Source: J027 sp965215855 (lineage in GTDB: Bacteria; Chloroflexota; Anaerolineae; Aggregatilineales; J027). From it: a stretch of DNA of 64,000 nucleotides. Under the pieces are notes generated by a model. That model ran no database searches. It was not told the DNA's origin and saw only the letters and a list, made by a program, of their open reading frames with translations. Every line of letters starts with the position of its first letter. Position 1 is the stretch's first letter. Shown in pieces: positions 53,838-62,092 of the stretch. The stretch lies in assembly GCA_965215855.1 (NCBI GenBank), contig CBDCER010000003.1:2790001-2854000 (forward strand), read 5' to 3'. Position numbers and translations under genes: made by a program.

Positions 53838-56336
53838 TTATCGTCGTCGTCGCCAACGTCGCAACTTTTCAGAGATAAAGGCAAACCGGGCATCGCTCCA
53901 GGCCTGGCGTGCATCATATTCGGCTTCGTCTTGCTCATTCTGTGGTAATGGCGGACCAAAGCGGTCTTCAGTGTATAGCAACGTGATGGCGCTGATAGGT
54001 CGTTTACCCTTGGGAACTTCTTCGACTAACGTAGACCGACGCTCATGAGGAGTCTGGCGATTGTGCAGACGAATATCCAACCAACGCCCATAAATTTCTA
54101 GGCGAGCATAGGCTTTTTGGATGGGATTCAGTCCACCTAGACCGCGTTGTTCTACCCACCAAATGATGATTGTCGCCATCAATATCAACAACATGATGGT
54201 AAACAGCGTCACCAGAAAGATGAAGAAAATTGTATTCAGGATGCTGCCCCCCCCACCATTTTGTGCCTCAACATCCGTCACAGCTGGTGGCTGGGGTGAT
54301 GGTGAAGGCGTTGGCATCAATGTTGGCGTAGCCAGATACTCAGGTGTCGCGGTTATGCCGGGGGCTAATTCTTCTGGACGCTGAGTTGGTGTGGGGGTCA
54401 ACGTTGGGGCATCCAACGACGGCGGTGTGTTAGTGGGAAGTGGTGTCAAAGTGGGGGTGATGGTTGGCATGGGTGTCATAGTCGGAAAACTACTGTCGAG
54501 TGGCTGGTCGCCGGGGCGCTCCAGCGGAATTTCATCAGCCGTTGGCTCAAAATTCACCCAACCATAACCTGGAAAATACACTTCAACCCAAGTATGGGCA
54601 TCGTTTTCGCGCACCAGATATGTGCCATCTTCATAGTTCCCTTGGGCAAATCCAGCCGACATACGGGCAGGTATGCCTTCCGAACGCAACATCATCACCA
54701 TTGCCGTTGCATAGTAATTGCAATAGCCGCGCTGAATATCGAACAGAAACCAGGCAATTGGGTCACCACTGATGGGCGGGGCACTGATGGTCTCATCGTA
54801 GACGATGGACGTTCGCAACCAATACTCAATTGCTCTGGCTTTTTCATAGGGTGTTTGAGCGCCAGTAATGCTAAAAACTTGTTGTGGTAGGGCACGTACC
54901 CGATCCGAAACCAGCTGGGTTCCCTGCAAATAAGTATCAGTAACCCAGGCGGGATAATCCGTGCCTGCTGCTCGCAATTGATCCGCCGTCGCCACACTGG
55001 TCGATGATGTAACGGAATAGCGTTCGTTTCTACGCAGGGGATCACGTGAACGTGTAATCAGGACATCGGCTTGTTGACCACTGTTGATACAGTTAGAACC
55101 GCCTTCGACACAAATGAGAATGGCTTCCACGGCAATATCTTGCAGAGATCGTACCTGCGGCGCACCATATACCAGTGATGAAGCGGGAATAAAGAGTGTG
55201 ATCTCTTGAGTAAACTGACGCTGTTCAGCATATGTCCCGACATTGAAATTCATGTCATCGCTGTCTTTATAGGCTCTTACTGATCCCCGACTATCCCAGC
55301 CACGTCCATCATAAACGGTGAAACTGGTGGAGCGCCAATATAATCGAATGTCTTGCATATTGCGATCCACGCTGATTTCCATGACCGGCTCTTCGCCCAA
55401 CTGCACTGCCCCTGTTAAGTCCAGACGGTCACCACCATAATAGTCGGTTGTAGCGATACCCTGCCCTTCCAACGATGAGAAGAGGCGTGTCCAGAGTTTA
55501 CTGATTTGGGCGAATACATCTTCACCAAGACTGCCACTAAACTTATCCCAAATATCCTCGCCATAGCCAGTGGGCACTAGCCACCCCAACAGCAGAATGA
55601 CAATCGTCATTACAGCGCCGATCCGCATAAAATTGCGGCGGACTCGCGCGGAATAACGGACACGCTGGCGGCTCCATTCATATTCACGCGTTTGGATGTG
55701 GATGTGAATGACCAGCAACAGCGTAAAGAAAAGGAATCCGATTAAATATAGATTGAGGTCCGCGTCGCCTGCATAGCGTTCTTGGTTAATAACTAATACC
55801 AGGCCTGGAGGGATAACTGCCCGCCAGACCCGCTCTAATCTGATGAGATGCCAGATGGTGTTATGGGCCAGATACCAGAACAGTATCGACAGAAAAATAG
55901 CGAAAATCAGATTGTCTGTCCCTGAACCGCCGCTGCTAACTGCCGACGTCCAACGGTGAATGCGGTCTGCCAGTTCAGGAAATCGCTGAGTAAATGACAG
56001 CGGCCCCGGTAGCGCCAGAACATGCGCAATGATGATGGTTGAAAAGCCATATAGCGTGCTGATGAGTAGAGCTGTGAGTTCGGAGAAGCGGCTGCGAGCC
56101 AGGAAGAAGCTGGAGAACAGAGCGATGATGATAATGGGTAATAAAATCAGCAGTCCCTCGGTCCAGGCGGCTGTCCTAAGCGCCAATGCTGGCATCCATA
56201 ACAGCCCCACCGACAGCAAAATCGCGGAAATATCACCCCGCGCAAAAGTACGACGCCAACGACGACGCATATAGCCCAAAATCCTATCGGGTAGTGGTGG
56301 CGTTTTTTGCTTGGAGGCTGTTGATGAATAGGCCAT
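53838..56336 (-). CDS. TgpA-like membrane transglutaminase
   Basis: 832 residues. Residues 40-260 contain about six membrane helices, followed by an extracytoplasmic region. A transglutaminase-like domain lies near residues 500-600: QRGYCNYYATAMVMMLRSEGIPAR has the nucleophile Cys, and VRENDAHTWVEVYFPGYGWVNFEPT the His and the Asp/Glu of the triad. A Pro/Thr-rich linker (PTMTPMPTITPTLTP) leads to a further helix and an acidic cytoplasmic end. The layout matches DUF3488-TgpA proteins. The substrate is unknown. It is 5 bp behind the gene at 56342-57682, so the two form one operon. Confidence 0.88.
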   Translation of the reverse strand: MAYSSTASKQKTPPLPDRILGYMRRRWRRTFARGDISAILLSVGLLWMPALALRTAAWTEGLLILLPIIIIALFSSFFLARSRFSELTALLISTLYGFSTIIIAHVLALPGPLSFTQRFPELADRIHRWTSAVSSGGSGTDNLIFAIFLSILFWYLAHNTIWHLIRLERVWRAVIPPGLVLVINQERYAGDADLNLYLIGFLFFTLLLVIHIHIQTREYEWSRQRVRYSARVRRNFMRIGAVMTIVILLLGWLVPTGYGEDIWDKFSGSLGEDVFAQISKLWTRLFSSLEGQGIATTDYYGGDRLDLTGAVQLGEEPVMEISVDRNMQDIRLYWRSTSFTVYDGRGWDSRGSVRAYKDSDDMNFNVGTYAEQRQFTQEITLFIPASSLVYGAPQVRSLQDIAVEAILICVEGGSNCINSGQQADVLITRSRDPLRRNERYSVTSSTSVATADQLRAAGTDYPAWVTDTYLQGTQLVSDRVRALPQQVFSITGAQTPYEKARAIEYWLRTSIVYDETISAPPISGDPIAWFLFDIQRGYCNYYATAMVMMLRSEGIPARMSAGFAQGNYEDGTYLVRENDAHTWVEVYFPGYGWVNFEPTADEIPLERPGDQPLDSSFPTMTPMPTITPTLTPLPTNTPPSLDAPTLTPTPTQRPEELAPGITATPEYLATPTLMPTPSPSPQPPAVTDVEAQNGGGGSILNTIFFIFLVTLFTIMLLILMATIIIWWVEQRGLGGLNPIQKAYARLEIYGRWLDIRLHNRQTPHERRSTLVEEVPKGKRPISAITLLYTEDRFGPPLPQNEQDEAEYDARQAWSDARFAFISEKLRRWRRRR

Positions 56337-56341
56337 GAACG

Positions 56342-57682
56342 TTAACCTAAAATCCTGACGGATGGTATGTCGATTTGTGAATGAATCAAGCTGTTGGCGA
56401 GTTCAAGTGTCGGCGCAAAGACGACCAGCACATCATCCCCCACAACCATTTTACAGACGCTGCGAGTCTCCCCAAACCAACATATGAGATTGTTGCCAGG
56501 CAGAATCGAACCACTGACACCCAGCCATCGCCCTAGAAAACTGCCATAATGACTGTTGAATTCCTGCATATCGTTTTCGGTGTCCCAACTCAATTTCCAG
56601 AGCATGAGAGATTGATCGTCACTGGCGTATAGCCAAAAACGATCTCCACCCCAGCCAGCCGCTGCCTGATCCACCATATCGGGTTCAAGATGCAATAGTA
56701 AATGCTCACGTAGATAGAATTCACCTAATGTATCATCACGGATGAGCGTCCAGGTTTCAGGTTGTTCGGCCAACGCGGAATCCAGCGGTTCCAGGGCGAC
56801 GGTATGCGGCTGATCGTAAAGTAGATAGAGTGCAGGATGTAAAATGTGTTCGGTACTGAGGGGGGGATGTTCATAAGCACGGTTCACCAGACGCCAATCG
56901 CCAGTCTCATCGTACAAAGTTTGGACAAAGCCGAAGCCATCCTGGGCCGGAAATGACAATTCGCGCTGTAGAATGGAAGGCGCACGCTCCAGCGGGTTGT
57001 TAGATGGTCGGCCAGCGCGGGCGATCAATTGCTCTGCAGCCAATGGATCATTCTCGATATACCAATCTGCATATAGAAAAGTGGTCAGATGGGCATCGCC
57101 TTCGATAAGTGCCCGCAATGCCATTTCACTGTCCATCACATTGTTTGCTGAATCTAGTAAAGCTTTCGTGTTAAAGTTCTGATTCAACAAATCTAGCGCA
57201 TAATAACGCGCATAGAAAATGGAATCGAAGGGATTCAGAGACTCTGCGTTCAGCAAATAGAGCGTACCAGCGTGCGAATCGTAGAAGCCGTTGGTCTGAC
57301 TGGTTATCAGGCTTTCCACAGTTGCCCATAAATCTAGATCATGCTGCATGAAGCCGAAAGCTGCATAAAACAGCAAATCGTCTTGAGCATGGGTGGGTGT
57401 ATAAGTCACTAATGTTGCGTTTACAGCGGCTTCCCCTAACTCAATGGGTGGCAGTACCCGCCGCACGACATCACGAGTCGGCTGGAGGCCACGCAACTCC
57501 TGAACGCGCCCTTCGGCCAATTGCAAGTCAGCCAGTAACGAGGATGAAATATTGGGATTGAGGGTGGATACAGGTGTGACATCATCTTGAGCGCGAACTG
57601 CATTGCCTAATGTCGATACTACTACAAGCCCAATTATCACAAACCCAATGCTTGCTGCCAGGAGATACTTCACAATTTGCAT
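56342..57682 (-). CDS. Secreted protein with a metallopeptidase-like core lacking HExxH
   Basis: 446 residues. The signal is MQIVKYLLAASIGFVIIGLVVV, cut near VRAQDD. SQTNGFYDSHAGTLYLL leads to YARYYALDLLNQNF at 157-170 and LIEGDAHLTTFLYADWYI around 192-209. This order resembles secreted zinc-peptidase-like proteins in which the middle segment reads Y-x-H-E-x-x-H-x-L-x-Q-x-F. Here both His residues and the Glu are replaced, so it is probably inactive and might act as a binding or regulatory partner. It is the first gene of the TgpA operon. The fold assignment is inferred and not certain. Confidence 0.6.
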   Translation of the reverse strand: MQIVKYLLAASIGFVIIGLVVVSTLGNAVRAQDDVTPVSTLNPNISSSLLADLQLAEGRVQELRGLQPTRDVVRRVLPPIELGEAAVNATLVTYTPTHAQDDLLFYAAFGFMQHDLDLWATVESLITSQTNGFYDSHAGTLYLLNAESLNPFDSIFYARYYALDLLNQNFNTKALLDSANNVMDSEMALRALIEGDAHLTTFLYADWYIENDPLAAEQLIARAGRPSNNPLERAPSILQRELSFPAQDGFGFVQTLYDETGDWRLVNRAYEHPPLSTEHILHPALYLLYDQPHTVALEPLDSALAEQPETWTLIRDDTLGEFYLREHLLLHLEPDMVDQAAAGWGGDRFWLYASDDQSLMLWKLSWDTENDMQEFNSHYGSFLGRWLGVSGSILPGNNLICWFGETRSVCKMVVGDDVLVVFAPTLELANSLIHSQIDIPSVRILG

Positions 57683-57870
57683 TCCTCTATGATAGCTATC
57701 TATTTACCGATTTGGTTGACGATTACAAGGCGGGATGCTGACGCTCCCTATGTTAACGGATTGGGATGCAGATGTGTATGGTTGAGAGTTTGGGATAAAT
57801 GCGGTTGATTTTTTCGCGTAGATTTGATTATATCCAGTGTGGATTATCGATAAAACGAAAGCAAAGTTGA

Positions 57871-59256
57871 ATGGCTGCAAAAAAAGCCCGAACCTATTAT
57901 GAATGTGTAGAATGTGGTTGGCGCTCGGTACGCTATATGGGGAAATGCACGCGCTGTGGCAACTTCGATAGCATGGTCGAAATCGTAGAACACCCCGAAG
58001 GTACAGTCTTGGCCGAACATGCCAGAGCCAACGCCGTCCAGTCTCAGCCACGCCGCCTGAAAGACATTGAGGCCGATAGCCGCCATCGCTGGTTGCTGCG
58101 GAATGAAGAATTTGCTCGCGTGTTGGGTGGTGGGCTGGTTCCGGGAAGCATTGCACTGGTCGGTGGTGATCCTGGCATCGGCAAAAGCACGCTCCTCCTC
58201 CAAGTCGCTACCGATTTCGCTAACGATAACGGGCGGGTGTTATATGTATCAGGCGAGGAAAGTGAACAACAACTCAAAATGCGAGCTGAACGGTTGGGGT
58301 TGGCTGCCGAGGAATTGTTCTTGGTAACGGAAACATCGCTGGAAACGATTCTGGGGCATGTTGGGCAGATTAAGCCTGATGTGTTGATCGTGGATTCGAT
58401 TCAGACAACATATAGCAGCAACAAGACCTCAACTGTGGGCAGCGTCAGCCAGGTGCGAGAATGTGCGGCACAGTTGCAAACGCTGGCAAAAACGACTGGC
58501 ATCGCGGTTGTACTAGTTGGGCATGTCACCAAAGAAGGCGTCATCGCTGGGCCGCGTGTGTTAGAACATATTGTGGATGTGGTGCTATATCTGGAGGGCG
58601 ACACATTCCAAATCTACCGCTTATTACGCAGCGTGAAAAACCGTTTCGGCGCGACCAACGAAACTGGTGTCTTTGAGATGCAGGGCGGCGGCATGATTGA
58701 AGTACGCAATCCCTCTGAAGCATTTCTGGCCGAGCGCGTGGTTAATGAGCCAGGAAGTAGCATTGCCGTTTCGCTGGAAGGTACGCGCCCGCTGCTGATT
58801 GAGGTACAGGCACTCACCAGCCAGACAGCCTATACTAACCCTAGTCGTAATGCGAATGGCGTCGATTTCCGGCGGCTGCAATTGCTGATCGCAGTGTTGA
58901 GCAAGCGCGTTGGATTCCGGCTGTATGAACAGGATGTGTTTATCAATGTGGTGGCGGGTATGTCAGTCAATGAACCGGCGGCAGACCTCGCCATTGCACT
59001 GGCGATTGCCTCTAGTATGCGGGATGTGCCTGTGCCTGCCGATCTCGCCATTATTGGTGAAGTCGGTCTCAGTGGGGAATTGCGGGCGGTCAGCCAGTTG
59101 GAATTGCGGCTGAACGAGGCAGCTAACTTGGGCTTCAAACGAGTTTTGATCCCACGTTCATGGCGCGACAAACCTGCGCCGCCGCGAGGATTGGAATTAA
59201 TCGAGGCGCGTTCGTTGGCAGAGGCTCTACGAATGAGTCTACCTGGCAAGAACTAG
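57871..59256 (+). CDS. radA: DNA repair protein RadA
   Basis: 461 residues, normal for RadA/Sms. Cys12-x-x-Cys15 and Cys26-x-x-Cys29 form the N-terminal zinc finger, Walker A GGDPGIGKST lies near residues 97-106, KNRFG near 254 is the RadA signature, and a Lon-like domain (VVAGMSVNEPAADLAIALAIASSM) ends the protein. RadA aids recombination by driving branch migration. It is read opposite to the secreted protein at 56342-57682, with a 188-bp spacer in which I see no gene. Confidence 0.97.
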   Translation: MAAKKARTYYECVECGWRSVRYMGKCTRCGNFDSMVEIVEHPEGTVLAEHARANAVQSQPRRLKDIEADSRHRWLLRNEEFARVLGGGLVPGSIALVGGDPGIGKSTLLLQVATDFANDNGRVLYVSGEESEQQLKMRAERLGLAAEELFLVTETSLETILGHVGQIKPDVLIVDSIQTTYSSNKTSTVGSVSQVRECAAQLQTLAKTTGIAVVLVGHVTKEGVIAGPRVLEHIVDVVLYLEGDTFQIYRLLRSVKNRFGATNETGVFEMQGGGMIEVRNPSEAFLAERVVNEPGSSIAVSLEGTRPLLIEVQALTSQTAYTNPSRNANGVDFRRLQLLIAVLSKRVGFRLYEQDVFINVVAGMSVNEPAADLAIALAIASSMRDVPVPADLAIIGEVGLSGELRAVSQLELRLNEAANLGFKRVLIPRSWRDKPAPPRGLELIEARSLAEALRMSLPGKN

Positions 59257-59313
59257 TCGCTGAGGCATCCATTAAGGGCAGGCCACCAGTACGCCTGCCC
59301 GATATCATTTCTT

Positions 59314-60081
59314 TCAGGTTTTTTGTGTCACGAGTATCATGCGCGGGCTGCCATCCTCAAACGGTTGTTGATCATAGTCGCCATAAACCTCGACACATTG
59401 CAATCCGTTCAGGCGCAAGAGTAGTTTCATTTCGCTGAAAAATACATAACGTAATACCAGCGGAGCTACCGTGCGGCGCACCATGCCATCAGCTTGAATT
59501 TCGTCGTAAATCCAGGTGATGTGGAGTTGCTGCGTCACACGATCCAGCGTACTCACCGATTGTTGCATGACGATATGGCCGGTTTGTGGGTCAACGAACG
59601 TGCGCTCCAGGGCGATGGCGTGGTCATCCTGTGTACCAAAGGCTTCACCAGCGTTAGGTAAATCGAAGACCATTACACCGCCATCTGCCAGATTTCTAGT
59701 GAGCTGTGCCAAGGTGTGCAGTTGGATTTCTTGATTGGGAAAGTGCATAAATGTGTGGTAGGGCAGCAAAATCATTTGGTATTTGTCGGCAGCTTGGTGC
59801 GTGGTGATGTCGCCTTCAACGAACTGTACCCGACGCGCAACTTCCGGCATTGCCTCTGCTTTACGGCGTCCTAGTTCCAACATTTGGGGCGATGTATCGA
59901 CACCTATACATTGATGACCTTCCTGAGCCAGATGCAGCATCACACGCCCTGTTCCACATCCCACATCAAGGATTGGGCCACCGTAGATCTCGGCCAGACC
60001 ACTGTATAGCGGGAGATCATCGGTCATCTCCAGGTTTTCAGCATCATAAAAACGTGCAATGGTATCGTAGAATTCGGTCAT
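59314..60081 (-). CDS. Class I SAM-dependent methyltransferase
   Basis: Start at ATG 60081 (255 residues); longer frames overrun the next gene. Motif I is ILDVGCGTGRVMLHLA near residue 37, the ribose Asp is in CIGVDTSPQMLELG, and VQFVEGDITT and MILLPYHTFMHF follow. No substrate signature is visible. It converges on radA with a short spacer and follows the RodZ-like gene. Confidence 0.88.
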   Translation of the reverse strand: MTEFYDTIARFYDAENLEMTDDLPLYSGLAEIYGGPILDVGCGTGRVMLHLAQEGHQCIGVDTSPQMLELGRRKAEAMPEVARRVQFVEGDITTHQAADKYQMILLPYHTFMHFPNQEIQLHTLAQLTRNLADGGVMVFDLPNAGEAFGTQDDHAIALERTFVDPQTGHIVMQQSVSTLDRVTQQLHITWIYDEIQADGMVRRTVAPLVLRYVFFSEMKLLLRLNGLQCVEVYGDYDQQPFEDGSPRMILVTQKT

Positions 60082-60109
60082 GGTCGCTCCTAGATGTCGA
60101 TTGCTTGTG

Positions 60110-61231
60110 TTATTTATCGGGTGTGGGTGTGCGAGTCTCGCGGGGAGGCAAGATGGGCGACGGTGTGAAGGTGGGCGTTGCGCTGGGCAACGGGAGCGTC
60201 GGGCTGGGGGTATAGGTATCTGTGGTAAAGCCAATGGTGGGAATGGCGGTTGGTGTGATAACGGCGGGGGTTGCTGTAAAAAAGAACGTCGCTGTGGGGA
60301 GCGACGCTTGGGTTTCTGCCGTCGGAGTGCTGGTGTCCGTCGCCGTGATTGAGGCTCTGGGTGTAAATGTGTTAGTGGGTGTATACGACACCGTAGGAGT
60401 GGTTGTTGGTCCGGGTGTTGGGAATGAAATGCCTCCGGCAGAAAATGTTTGCTCAACCGCTTCGCGACTTTCGCCCAGGGAATAAGGTTGGTTATTGATG
60501 AGTAATTGCAATCCACTGGCGTTCGAAGTATGAATAGTGATCGTTTCACCTGATATATCCATGCCCTCACCTGGACGCCAGATTCCCTCGAACCGCACAT
60601 CCCCATCGACTGTTATACGTGCCCAAAGACGTTGTTGGACGGTGATAGTGACAAATAACCCCTCTGTACCATCAAATGCTGGTGGCGTGATCGCAGTGGG
60701 CAGAATAATTTCTGTCGGTGTTGGTGAGATGCGGGTCGGGGCGATTTCAACACTCTGAATCTCATTGGGAGGTGGGGTTTCAGTGCGATCCACTAAATCG
60801 TTTATGGTGATGACTGCACCGCCAACAATTGCCCCCGTTAAAAGCACCGCCGCCAATACAGCGATTATTGCTTTCATACCCTGACGCTGGCTTTCGGAAA
60901 ATAGTGCCGGATCAGGGGCGGCAGATTCCGAAACTATCTGAGCCGACGGCATCCCCTTCTTGCCGCGACGTCTCCGCCGTTTGCGCTGGCCGTGCTGCGC
61001 CTCTTCATATTGACGAACCAGCAAATCGGCATCTAAGCCAACTTGGTTGGCATAGCTTCGCAAGAAACCGCGTACCTGAGTGGAAGTGTCGATCAGATGA
61101 AAATTGCCATGCTCAATGGCTTGCAAATATTTGACGCGGATGCGTGTCTTCTGCTCGACATCTTGCAAGCTGAGTTCACGGTCTTCGCGTGCCTGACGAA
61201 ATTGTGTGCCCAACGCTTCAAAATCGTTCAT
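60110..61231 (-). CDS. RodZ-like HTH/membrane protein
   Basis: From ATG 61231 (373 residues). The N-terminal HTH (LGTQFRQAREDRELSLQDVEQKTRIRVKYLQAIEHG) is the RodZ-type domain that contacts MreB. A basic linker (QRKRRRRRGKKG), one membrane helix (AIIAVLAAVLLTGAIVGGAVI), an external DUF4115-like beta domain (FVTITVQQRLWARITVDGDVRFEG) and a long Thr/Pro tail follow. The domain order is that of RodZ, a cell-shape organiser, but no mreB is in this window. Confidence 0.85.
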   Translation of the reverse strand: MNDFEALGTQFRQAREDRELSLQDVEQKTRIRVKYLQAIEHGNFHLIDTSTQVRGFLRSYANQVGLDADLLVRQYEEAQHGQRKRRRRRGKKGMPSAQIVSESAAPDPALFSESQRQGMKAIIAVLAAVLLTGAIVGGAVITINDLVDRTETPPPNEIQSVEIAPTRISPTPTEIILPTAITPPAFDGTEGLFVTITVQQRLWARITVDGDVRFEGIWRPGEGMDISGETITIHTSNASGLQLLINNQPYSLGESREAVEQTFSAGGISFPTPGPTTTPTVSYTPTNTFTPRASITATDTSTPTAETQASLPTATFFFTATPAVITPTAIPTIGFTTDTYTPSPTLPLPSATPTFTPSPILPPRETRTPTPDK

Positions 61232-61329
61232 ACCCGTTGACAACCCGGTTAACCAAAGATGGGCGTCAACGACGACGCCCAATCTTGTTTCACTATAGCC
61301 AGCAACGTGTTAATTGGTTGCCGAATTGA

Positions 61330-61968
61330 TTATTCCGACTCAGCAGGGGGAACTTCCAAAACTTCGGTGGACGTGCCAACTTGTGTAGCATCGGCGTCCA
61401 TAACCTCAGCGTCAACAGCTTCGAGTTGAATTTCATCAACGGCCTCAACTGCTGGTTCAGCCTCTTCAACTTCTAGTACAGCCCCTTCCACCGTGATCTC
61501 ACCCTGCAAATAGGCTTCCACATCTTCCTCTGGCAAGATAATAACCTTGACCATTGGAGCCAATTCTGGTCCCATACGAATGGGAACGAGGTGTTCACCC
61601 AGTTCGCGCAATGGACGTTCACTGACACGGCGACGGTCGATGTCGATATCAGTTTTCTCGTGGATAGCCTCAGCAATATCCATCGTTGTCACCGAGCCAT
61701 AGAGCTTACGATTACGGCCAGCTTTACGCCCGAATACCAATTCTAGGCCTTCCAGTTGATTGGCAACACCGATCAATTGATCGTTCAATTCCTGGCGACG
61801 CATAGCTGCCTGCGCCAATAATGTTGCATTGCGGCTCAGTGCTTCGGGGGTTGCTTTGATCGCCTTGCCGCGTGGGATCAAGAAGTTGCGTGCAAACCCA
61901 TCAGCAACATCAACTACATCACCGGCCACGCCGTGCATGTAGACATATTCTTTTAAAATGACCTTCAT
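61330..61968 (-). CDS. rplI: 50S ribosomal protein L9 with long acidic extension
   Basis: From ATG 61968 (212 residues). MKVILKEYVYMHGVAGDVVDVADGFARNFLIPRGKA is the classic L9 N-terminus, and the C-domain (LYGSVTTMDIAEAI, DIDRRRVSERPLRELGEHLVPIRM) follows. L9 normally ends near residue 150. Here about 60 further residues (VEEAEPAVEAVDEIQ and more) are Glu/Ala/Val-rich and unfolded-looking. An acidic tail on L9 is uncommon. It lies next to gyrB, with no terminator apparent. Confidence 0.96.
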   Translation of the reverse strand: MKVILKEYVYMHGVAGDVVDVADGFARNFLIPRGKAIKATPEALSRNATLLAQAAMRRQELNDQLIGVANQLEGLELVFGRKAGRNRKLYGSVTTMDIAEAIHEKTDIDIDRRRVSERPLRELGEHLVPIRMGPELAPMVKVIILPEEDVEAYLQGEITVEGAVLEVEEAEPAVEAVDEIQLEAVDAEVMDADATQVGTSTEVLEVPPAESE

Positions 61969-62092
61969 AATCAATCACACCTTGATGGGAATTTCTCTCT
62001 GAAATCAGCACCGTATCATAACAAAGATGACTACCCCATTCAATACCTGCTTTTGACCTGGGTGTACGATCAAGTATCGAATGGGGAGGTTG

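Noticed and set aside
59314..60606. 430-residue reading of the methyltransferase gene
   Set aside because: The extra N-terminal part overlaps the RodZ-like gene in another frame and is Pro/Arg-rich; ATG 60081 gives the normal family start.
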